Positions 55,216 through 64,000 of a DNA stretch of 64,000 nt are shown here, in pieces (the stretch's first letter is position 1; every line of letters begins with the position of its first letter). The notes below the pieces were generated by a model that ran no database searches, had not been told where the DNA came from, and was given only the letters and a program-made list of their open reading frames with translations. The DNA is taken from contig NC_134710.1 in the NCBI RefSeq assembly GCF_043290135.1, positions 252,390,092 through 252,454,091 on the forward strand, given 5' to 3'. This DNA comes from Rhipicephalus microplus. Lineage: Eukaryota; Arthropoda; Arachnida; Ixodida; Ixodidae. The position numbers and the translations under genes are program-made.

Positions 55216-56868
55216 ACAAGTTTGCGAACAAGTCTCAATCACCGGCATGGCTATATGAATTTGAGCGTGACGCCCCTGGTCGCGATACAGCCGGAATCGC
55301 TAAAACCGAAAAACGAACTCTCGAGGCATGACGCTTTACGTTACAGAGGTGTCTGTGTTCGATCCCGCAATACTCGTATTTTGCATTCACGGGAGCCCAC
55401 GCGTCAAAGAGCAATATTGGTCAATTATAGCAGTGTAATTACATCGCAATTTAAAACTTATTGCAAAGATTTGTTCAGCGCCTTTTCTCAAAACGAAAAC
55501 AAAGTTGGGGTGACCCAGATTTTGTCATTTGTGACTTCTCTAACTGACAAAGAACGTGACTCTATCAGTGGTCCATTCACTAAACGAGAAATAGAACTTG
55601 CCGTTAAACAATTACCCATGCTGAAACCGCCAGGACCTGGTGGCATGTCTGACGAGTTTTACAGAACAATAAAATCAGTACTGTGCCCTGCACTGCTTGA
55701 CATTATCACGCTGAGTTTGAATGGGGAGATTCTTCCTCGCTCTTTTACTAAAAGCAACACTGTTCTAATCCCAAAGTGCTCAGATGGAAAAACCTGCGTC
55801 ACATTGAAGACTACAGACCAATTACATTGTGCAACGTTGACTACAAAATTTTTACATAGGTACTTTCAAACAGTCTTCAATTTGGAATGTCACAACATGT
55901 TGGTGTCCATCAGACGTGTGGTGAAAAAGGTCGGTCAATGAAGAATAGTATACACTTTTGTCGCACAGTATTGGAACCTTGTTCACACTCACATGAACAA
56001 CTGGCAATACTACAACTAGACTTACCGAAAGCCTTTGATGAAGTTTGCGCTTCTTTTCTATTTTCTCTTTTGAAGCATGCCAACATTGGATCGACAATAT
56101 TGTGAAACCATGCTACAAAGATTTTTCAACTCGTTTATTGTTAATGGCTCTCTTTCAAAACCCCTGTTTCCTAACTCGTCAGTGAAAGAAGGCTGTTCAT
56201 TGTCGCTAATGCTTTTTGCTGTTTACTTGGAGCCACTGAACGTAAGTGTAAATGAATTAACAACGTCCATGGTTCCAGTGCTTATGGGAGTCAGGTAATG
56301 GTATTGGCGTATGCGGCTGAGCAACTTTCGTTTTCACATATTTTTCCAGTATGAAATTGGTGATGTCAACAATCGAATAATTAGGAAAAACTTCAAGGGC
56401 ACGAATGAACTTTGCTAAAAGCTTAAGACTGTGGTTTGGCTCATGGGCATATGAACCAACCCATTTTCTGGGTATTTGTTAGTCTTGTGTTCCACAAACT
56501 TCCTAGGCATTCAATTATATGCATGTGGTTTAACTGCACATTATCTGAAACAACTTAAACCCACCCTAAAGCGCTTTGCTCTGACGTTTAGAACTAACAA
56601 CCTCTCTATCTTAGACAGAAATAAAGCATGCAACCTGTTTCTTGCAGCAAAAATATTTTACGTACTGCAAATAATTTGTTGTTCCATGGTCTACACACAA
56701 AATATTTACCGTATACTTGCTACCTTTATTTGGTTATCAACCTATAAACCGATGAGGCGATAAAAAGTTTTTAGACCTGTCTGCGCAGGTAGTGTTGGGT
56801 TGGTACACCTCTTTTTCAGACAACTGGTGTGGCTCTTTTCCTATTTTCATGACCATAATCATCCATTG
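55216..56868 (+). mobile_element. L1-like non-LTR retrotransposon relic (LINE F), right arm
   Basis: RHDALRYRGVCVRSRNTRIL near 55330-55390. The RT finger ELAVKQLPMLKPPGPGGMSDEFY is at about 55590-55660. LPRSFTKSNTVLIPK lies near 55735. ILQLDLPKAFDEV (motif A) is near 56010-56050, and NSSVKEGCSLSLMLFAVYLEP (motif B) near 56170-56240. The C-terminal FLGIQLYACGLTA ... FATFIWLSTYKPMRR region is at 56500-56760. The YADD box is decayed (VYAAEQL). There are several frameshifts. It ends where the gypsy composite copy 2 begins. A 15-bp direct repeat GACCATAATCATCCA occurs at the boundary (about 56850-56882). Confidence 0.8.
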
Positions 56869-56882
56869 ACCATAATCATCCA

Positions 56883-59560
56883 ATGGCATTTCATTGGCAA
56901 CAAATTAGTCCGAGAATGGTCCTCAGGTGGATGTATATTGGCAACTACTTCGGTGAAAGAATGGTCCTCATTGGTACGTAATAGTGGGCCAGTGTCGGCT
57001 GGATATTGGCAAATGAAAACGTAGAACGTCTGCCCCAGGTTGGCTTGAGCGTCAGAGCAAGTTGCACCTGGCCGAGATGCCAACCTTGGGCCAATAGCGC
57101 GGTCGACGTTCGACGATACGGCTCCAAAATTGGTACAACGCTGGTGTGCTGTCTGGGTTGATAGTTTCTGGGGCCTCCTGCAGCTATCGAGGACACATCG
57201 CTCGGTTTTTTTTTTCAAAGCCACCAACAAGACGTGCAACGTGGCTACGCTCCTGAAGAACATCAAAGCTTCCGCCCGACCAAGAGCTATGACTACCCTC
57301 CCGCACATTCTATTACCATTCATCGTCTTCTTCTTACCATACTGACATGCCTGGGAATGCCCCCAAGTCTCGCCACAGGTCGCCTTCGCTAGGTCACCGT
57401 TTAGTGTCGCCTCTACGGCCCGCCTCCCATTCCACGAACACCCACGCGGGAAATTTCCCCGATGCAGCTTTAGGAGGGGAAAAGAATCCACCGGACAGCT
57501 AACAATACCTCCACAGGGGCCGTCGAATTTGATACCAATGTTTGTAGAAGGGGTACACATTGAGGCTCTTGTAGACGCTGGCACTACCATTTCGATTATT
57601 CATGCTGATTTTCGTTCCCGCATTCGAAAAGTCACCCCGCCTTGTGGCGGCCCACCTCTCCGTGCAGTGACCAACGCTCTCATTTGTCCACTTGCAGTGT
57701 GTGCCGTTAGTGTCTGCATAGAAGGCATTTGTCATCACGTCATTTTTGCGGTATTTCGTGAGTGCACCCAAACTCTCATTCTGGGTGGAATTTCTTGTCT
57801 TCAGTGTCCTCTTTCATTACTTGTCATCAGCGCCTCTTGCAACGCAAGGAACGTCAGCTTCATTTGGTCCGAAGACTCCGAAAGCACTTTCATGGCATAG
57901 AAGCAAGCCCTCATCTCGTATCAGGTACTTTTGCTACTTCGATTCAACCGCACCCACCATCCTTCACAACGAGGCAAGTAGTTATGGTGTAGATGCGGTA
58001 TTCTTGTAGCGTGAGAAAAATTCACGCGAACGTGTCGTTGCTTATGAAAGTCGTGTTCTTACAGCTGCAGAAAAGAACTACACTATCACCGAGCAGGAGT
58101 ACTTTGCTGTTGTTTGGGCAGTGCAAAGATTCCGACAAAATCTTCACGACTGTCATTTTACCGTCGTTACTGACCATAACGCTCCATGCTACATTTCATC
58201 ACTGAAAAAACTTATCAGGTCGCCTCCGTTGCTGGGTACTTCAATTGCAAGAGTACAATTTCAATGTCGCCTACATATATGGGAAGAAGCATCAAGAAGC
58301 TTATAATCCATCGCGCCGTCCTTTGCCTATCAGAAGCCCCTCACCATCGATACTCCAAAACAAATGCACCTCAACAATCGCGGCACGAAGTTGATCACCT
58401 GGCACCCTATCTAGTCTTGTTTCACAATAACGTGTCGACCCATACTGCTGCACCATTGTTTACTGCTTGAACAGCTCTACTACTTCTCCAAGCGCTAGAC
58501 TCCGTCGATAACTTTAACAATCTAAGCTTGTCGGCGGTTCTTTATATTGCTAAATTTACCAGATCAACGGCAACAAGTGTTCACCCGTAGTCCCACGTGA
58601 AGTTCTGGAAGGTTTACATGACGATCCAACCGCCGATCTCCCAAGCCAAAGGCGAAAACGACTGGCAACTGCTCCGGCTGGCTTAATGCAACCTCTTCCT
58701 TGTGCCGCCTCGCATATTGAAGTCCTTGGACTCGACTTGTATGACCCTCTTTCTATCTCGTTCAATGTCAATCACTGGATTGTCACTGCCGTCGACCACC
58801 TTACCCACTACACAGAAACAGCTTCTATACCGTCGGAGACTGCCACTGAGGTCGCCGATTTCTTTCTTCGCCAAACACTAAAGAGCTCAACGCATTCTCC
58901 TGAGAGGTCGTGGCAAAGTCTTTTTCTCTTCTATTGTCGATCAAGTTTCACGTGCCTTGAACACTGTTCACAGGACCTCTTTTAGCTACCACCCGCAGAC
59001 CAACGGATTGACTGAACGCTTTCATCGGACATGATCGCCATGTACATTCACCCCAACCACACGAACTGGTGTGCGATTCTATCCTTCGTGACAATCGCTT
59101 ATAATACGGCTGCTCAACGCACTACCAGCTTTTCTTCATTTTTTCTTGTCCATGGCGCTCACCGAGTTTCGCTCTGGATGTCTCTTTCCTTTCGGCCTCT
59201 GCACCCTCGACGACTCTTTTCTCTGAAGAATCTTTATCTCATCTCGCACACTGCAGTCCGCTGGCCCGCATTAACACAGGCCTCTCTCAAGACACTCGAA
59301 AATCTCGCTACGACTCATCTCGCCGTGTGGCGGGTTCTTCCTCTGGTGACGAAGTTCTTCCATGGACTCTACTGCACGTCCCTGGCTTATGCGACAAATT
59401 TAGCAGTCACTTCATTGGGCTGTACACGGGGGTCGAGCGGACCTCTCCTGTCATTTACCACGTTTCACCTCATAGCAATAATCCTAATCATCGTTGCCGA
59501 GCGACGGGAATAGTGCAGGTATCTTGTTTAAAGCGTCATGTGCGACGCATTTGCTAATAA
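56883..59560 (+). mobile_element. Ty3/gypsy retrotransposon relic, copy 2
   Basis: Collinear with copy 1 (2250-4757). CCHC remnant near 57175-57215, with a T9 run. Protease near 57535-57650 (ALVDAGTTISIIHADF; Asp-Ala-Gly). LILGGISCLQCP at 57770 joins directly to the RT connection domain (NVSFIWSEDSESTF, 57848-57890), so RT fingers and palm are missing. RNase H lies at 57930-58310 (VTDHNAPCYIS). Integrase core near 58770-58870 (IVTAVDHLTHYTETASIPS). HPQTNGLTERFHRT near 58990-59030 keeps the catalytic Glu lost in copy 1. The HHCC finger is absent. Many stops and frameshifts. Confidence 0.88.
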
Positions 59561-59890
59561 TCTCAGGCGACCGCGTGGCCGCTTTCACCGCGCGGGGGAA
59601 TTAGTGTGAGCGCGACAAGCGAATGAATCTTCAATCTCTTTAGATATAATCATCAACTGCGCACCTTAATCATCTCTAAATATGACCACCTGTGTGATAT
59701 AGCACGACCCTAGCTGAATAAACCGGTTCCTCACACTATGTTGTATTTCATGGCGAAACTTCTCAGACATAATTCCTGACGACGCAAAAAATTGTCTTCC
59801 TTTGGTAGTTATTTCAAACACGAATTCACTTACTCAAATTTCTCTTTGTTTCACGATTCGTCTTCGATATTGCACAGGGTGTACGATGCA
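59561..59890 (+). mobile_element. Noncoding 3' region of gypsy copy 2 (LTR-like)
   Basis: Matches 4758-5150, without the 31-bp tRNA-fragment insertion, so it shows the empty site (about 59620-59645). It contains CTGAATAAACC near 59715. Confidence 0.5.
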
Positions 59891-62034
59891 CCCCGCAGTC
59901 ATAATTGGTTTTTACTCTCGAGACAGGAGTTCCGCCACGTTATTTTCAAGTAAAATTTGCCGAGTAATCGGTATACACCTGTCTGGTGCGCAAAACAAAA
60001 ATAAATTCCTCAAGCCGTCAATAAACGCGGCTGCGAAGTGAGTGGTTTCTCGTCTGCGTTGACACAGTCTTATCAACAACAATGATAACTGTGTTGAGCC
60101 GTCCTACAAGACTAAAGTTTAACAAAACCCATGATACTAAAAAGTAATAGGAAAACGAAGCGAAAACAAAGGTGGCTACACGAGTGGTGGGTAAATGTTT
60201 CACGACGGACAAGACTAACTCACCGATCATGTTGGGTCATAACTAGAACCATATCAGCTTATGATTTCCCAAGAGTGGAAGACTGCAGAATCAAGGTATA
60301 TGTCGGCACATGTTGATGTAAAACTTGTTACGCAACACAAACTATGCACAGCACGAAACAACAGCAAAAGCTCCACCTTTCGTGATGCGTGCCGCATATA
60401 TTTGGACAGCCCCCCCCCCTCTTGCCAGTTTTCTTTATTTTTTTGTGTTTTTTAGAACAAGCAAAGAAGCACAGTGGTTCATCGTTGACCTCTCGCTTGT
60501 TGAAATTGTCATAAAACTGAAAAAAATATCCGAAGTTTTACATAACATGCAAAATGGTTAGAAAACGCCACTCTTCAAAGCACCAGCCAGTAGGACACTC
60601 AGTGCAGTCGGTACGCTCTAGAAAGGAGGTGCTCATTTCCAGTCCCGTCCTCTTCGCTGGGTGGTACGGTCTATATGAAATTGAAATGTGATGTGTCTTC
60701 ACTTTCGAAATGGTTATGCACCGGGAAAGTGCCAAGCGTAACTGTTTATCCTTAAAGGGAAGCGGGAGCACTTTTTAAAAACTTACCTAGAAGCGTGTAC
60801 GGCCAGATTGATACTTGTTGAATTAGAAAAGGAACGTGAGAATTCTAAAAAAATAGCGCCAATAATTTTTCGGTGAAAAAACAGTGGCTGCGCCCTCCGG
60901 GCTTCTTGAGACGTCGAGTGAACACGGTGACGTCATTCTCGGTACGGCGCATTGTTTGTAACAGCAGCACTGCTGAAGTGCGGCCTCGAAGATTAGTTAC
61001 GGCAATGGCACCTCATAGGTTGGTCACGGAGGCCGTGATTGAAGATAAGAAACTACAGTTGCTCCGGGCCAAGGAATACAAAGGTGGCGTAAGTTTCAAC
61101 GCCCACACTTTCAGCGTGCTCGCGGTGGCAGAGCAAGGCAAGCTTTTATTTCACGTAGCTTCTAAAGCTCCTGCTGCTAGAGCAGTGAAATCAATTAGGA
61201 CATCCTCAAGAATACTGTCGGTCCTTCCTAAACATGAAGCTTTCTTGAACTTCAAAATCCCTTCAGTTATCTTTGAGATGACACCTTCACAGGCCAGTAC
61301 AGGGATAGGGCAATGGTAATCAAATGCATAGGTTTCAGATGGCAAGAAAAAACAGGGCGAAAAAATTGGCAATGCGACTCGTTCAACCTACTTGCCCGGC
61401 AGCGTCCAAACCAACGCAACGTGCAAGAGACCGAAAAAGTCAAGGTACAAGTGATGCGCATGAACTAACGTGGGGATTAAGAAAGTTGGGCCTTTCAAAC
61501 TCACAAGAAAGTCCAGTTGACCCTGAAGGTTGCTCCTTTCATAAATCTCTCACGAAGAGGAGGGTCACCACACAAATCCGTCGCTGCGGAGAGTCAAAGA
61601 AGAACATCGGGATCACAGCACGAGTAATACGGCAAGAAGTGTGCTAGTCTTTGTGTTTGTCGAGAGGCTGGCGCAGGTCGGTGGCGTTGAGGGTGCGGGT
61701 GGCGTGGTCGTCAAACTCTTTGAGGCGGCGGCAGCAGCCAGCAGATGCGATGAGGCACCTTGTGTTTGCGTCGTCGTAGAGCGCGTAGTGACGACGATTA
61801 CAGCTGGTTCAGACGAGGACAAAGCCGTTGCCGTAGTTTGGGGGACGACGGGCGATCTCGGTGTAGGTCGCAGGGCGGCTTCCGGGGCCACACCGCTGGT
61901 ACCGACGAGCTAATCGCAGAAAGAGCCACTCATGATTGTCGTCGCACGACTCCAGGCCACCTGGTGTGTTGCAAGGCTTGACGGCAAGTCACGGTGCTGT
62001 CAGATGAGGCCATGGTTACCGCAGCCATGCGCTG
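59891..62034 (+). repeat. Repeated spacer of the composite, copy 2
   Basis: Collinear with 5151-7242 and, in part, with 12663-13345. No domain is recognised. A C9 run lies near 60410. The best-conserved peptide-like stretch is on the minus strand near 61890-61620 (Thr/Ala/Pro-rich). Confidence 0.55.
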
Positions 62035-62557
62035 GCGCTGCCAAGAAGTGAAGCGCAGCTTTGTTGTGGATTGTTTATCGCTGCAATTCATCCAGTGGGA
62101 ATGTTGTGCTGCAGACGGCACCTGGCGTGTTTGATGCCGCAGTGCAGGCACGGTTTGTCTCGCGAGCAGGTTGCAGTTCCTTGCCTGATGCGGTGGCAGC
62201 GGGAACACTGCCGGGGCTGGGGCGGCGAAGATGTAAGGCATGTGCAAACTTGGGAACGGTCCTTTTCGCTGGGCAGCCGTATGCATTGCGAAAGGAATTA
62301 AGACGGTGTTGTGTCCCTTGCAGGAAGTCAGGACCATAGCAGGAGAGGAGGAAAGTTTGGTTTGCCCTTCCCCTCGCTCGGAGGCAGATAGTTGATGGCG
62401 GTGTCGTGGCTACCGGTCTCTTTTGATGGGGTTTGTTTTTCGAGCGCGAAGGCTTCCTTGGTTCCTGCTGCTGCGTGGGCACCAGTGTGGATGCCAAGGT
62501 AGCCAGGACGGAATCCTGTTGATATTTCGTCATGCGGTAGCCTTTCGGCGACGCCAT
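62035..62557 (-). pseudogene. LINE ORF1, left arm of palindrome 2
   Basis: ATG at 62557 (MASPKGYRMTKYQQDS), then a basic Lys/Ser/Pro-rich region (EPRKPSRSKNKPHQKRP). It becomes frameshifted before the zinc-knuckle region near 62260-62130. It lacks the SINE present in copy 1 (junction near 62316), so it shows the SINE empty site. Confidence 0.65.
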
Positions 62558-63465
62558 CTGTAGCCCTTAAAAAGGCTGCGTGCAAAAGGGCAAAAGGGCG
62601 CCGAATGTTCATTTTATTATCTTTTTTTTCTTTCATCATTCACTCTGTGTCTATATTTTTTTCGCAAAGAAAGAGGGTGCAGTAGCGTTGCATAATTTTG
62701 TCACGTCATTCTTTTAACGTTGCATCACACGCACGTGGAGGCTTCATGCGTGCACAGATTGGCATATATTTAGCGCGCATGACAGTTCAATTGTGCGATA
62801 ACTCTACTCTTCAGAACACTCAGTGCGCATAGTATCATTATTTTCTATTTTATTTATCTTTTTTTTATCAATTTTCTTTCTTGTAGGAGAGAGAGGGTGT
62901 AGGGGAGTCGTTTATATTTCCATGCCATTCGTTCAGTGTTTTCTTTCACGCACCTCTGGGTATGCTAATTGTGCGCGTGATAAAACGATGAATGGATGAC
63001 ATTGAAAAGGTAAACAACTCCCCATGAGCCCTCTCTGTCCTACAAAAAGGGAAAGAAAATCAATAAAAAGAGATCGATAAAAAAGAAAAATGATACCATG
63101 CGCGCTCAGTGATCTGTAGAGTAGAGGTATGGCACAATTAAACACTCGTGCGTGCTAAATACATACTCATCTGCGCAAGCATGAAGCTTGCTCGTCCGCG
63201 TGATGCAACATTGAACAAATGGTGTGGCAAGCTGAAACAACGCTATGGCACCCTCTTTCTTCTTTATTAAAAATATCAAAAAGCAGAATGATAAAATGAA
63301 TAAAAAGATGATGCAATGCGCTTTCGGTTCCTTATGTAAACTTGAGTCAACAAGCGAGAGGCACGCACGCTTCCAAGCAAAAAGGAGGTTTGTAGTTTGC
63401 GCGACTATCCTTTCCGTCGTATTTGCTCCAACGCCCTTTTGCATGCAGCTTTTATAAGGGCTACA
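62558..63465. repeat. Core of palindrome 2 (axis near 62963)
   Basis: An imperfect inverted repeat. For example, GAGTCGTTTAT at 62905-62915 pairs with GTAAACAACTC at 63010-63020. It has the same design as 8055-9057 and contains no coding sequence. Confidence 0.75.
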
Positions 63466-64000
63466 GATGGCGTCGCTGAAAGGCAACCGGACGAAGAAAT
63501 ATTAACAGGATTCCATCCAGGCAGCCTCGGCATTCACACCGGTGCCCAGGCAACAGCAGGAACCAAGGAAGCCTTCACGCTCGAAAAACAAACCCGATCG
63601 AAGGTTACCGGCAGCCATGACACCGCCATCGTCTACCTTTATCCGGGCGAGGGAAGAGGCAAACCGGACTTTCCTCCATTCATACTGTGGCCCTGACTTC
63701 CTTCAAGGGACAAAACATCATATTATTTCCTGTCTCAACGCCTGCAGCTGCCCAGCATAAGGCAACCCCCCCCCCCCCCCCGCAAGTTTGTTCGTGCCCC
63801 CATCCTCGCCAGCCCCAGCCCCTGCAGTGTTCCCGCTGCCACCGCATCGGGCACACAACCGCGACCTACTCGCGAGACCAACAGCGCCTGCACTGCGGCG
63901 TCAAACACGCCAGAGACCGTCTGCAGCACAACATCTACGCTGCTAAAATTTTAGCGGAAAACAATCCGCAACCGAGCTGCGCTTCACTTCTTGGCAGCTC
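63466..64000 (+). pseudogene. LINE ORF1, right arm of palindrome 2 (runs off the window)
   Basis: ATG at 63466 (MASLKGNRTKKY), an early stop, then the basic region (EPRKPSRSKNKPDRRLP). A frame change across a C15 run near 63767-63781 precedes a zinc-knuckle region: PLQCSRCHRIGHTTATYSRD, then LHCGVKHARD, at about 63815-63915. C-x2-C-x4-H is intact and the last Cys is Tyr. It continues past the window end, so ORF2, if any, cannot be seen. Confidence 0.65.

Overview
This is a eukaryotic, repeat-rich, gene-poor window, most likely from a hard tick (Ixodidae). The basis is a tRNA-headed SINE at 7570-7811 that I recognise as the Ruka-type SINE of Rhipicephalus, together with the tick-like mix of I-clade and L1-like LINEs, Ty3/gypsy fragments and tRNA-type repeats. 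I see no intact host protein-coding gene. Two short stretches (1395-1735 and 16614-16736) could be terminal exons of unknown genes. Nearly everything else recognisable is a transposable element, a processed pseudogene or a tandem repeat.

Layout. 1-477 is the end of an LTR. 2250-12662 is an imperfect palindrome: a gypsy relic (+), an unidentified repeated spacer, a LINE ORF1 (-), an axis near 8562, LINE ORF1 (+), then a gypsy relic (-). The left part of this composite is present again, in direct orientation, at 56883-64000, where the ORF1 palindrome has its axis near 62963. 12663-13345 is a third copy of part of the spacer, and 14620-15475 is a TIR-bearing non-autonomous DNA transposon.

The main architectural feature is a large ordered inverted duplication from about 18.65 to 56.47 kb with its axis near 37.87 kb. 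Paired blocks, moving inwards, are: an L1-like LINE and its upstream repeat (18.65-20.45 / 56.47-54.26 kb); non-TE flank (20.45-20.88 / 54.26-53.78 kb); a further flank (21.10-21.23 / 53.78-53.65 kb); a processed spastin (SPAST) pseudogene (23.55-25.10 / 48.25-46.27 kb); its 3' flank (25.10-25.37 / 45.89-45.61 kb); a tandem-repeat-bearing element (28.96-29.76 / 45.62-44.84 kb); a Harbinger transposase end (35.13-35.28 / 43.92-43.77 kb); (TA)n; and a tandem array. Later insertions distinguish the arms: a P-like transposon with TIRs and a target-site duplication (21253-23553), LINE D (25749-28753) and LINE C (29756-33280) on the left, and a near-complete I-clade LINE B (48280-53645) on the right.

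At the axis lies an array of 456-bp units, about 5.5 on the minus strand and 12.7 on the plus strand. Each unit carries a 73-nt cloverleaf with consensus A and B boxes, anticodon CGU (Thr-type) and an oligo-T run 5 nt downstream. The 18 complete copies are nearly identical in sequence although the outer arms have clearly diverged. A 31-nt fragment matching the middle of this tRNA is inserted at 4843-4873 between 16-bp direct repeats, and two paralogous copies of that locus lack it. The tRNA-like array at the centre of an old palindrome is the most unusual thing in the window. Its true copy number and the inversion junction need long-read confirmation.
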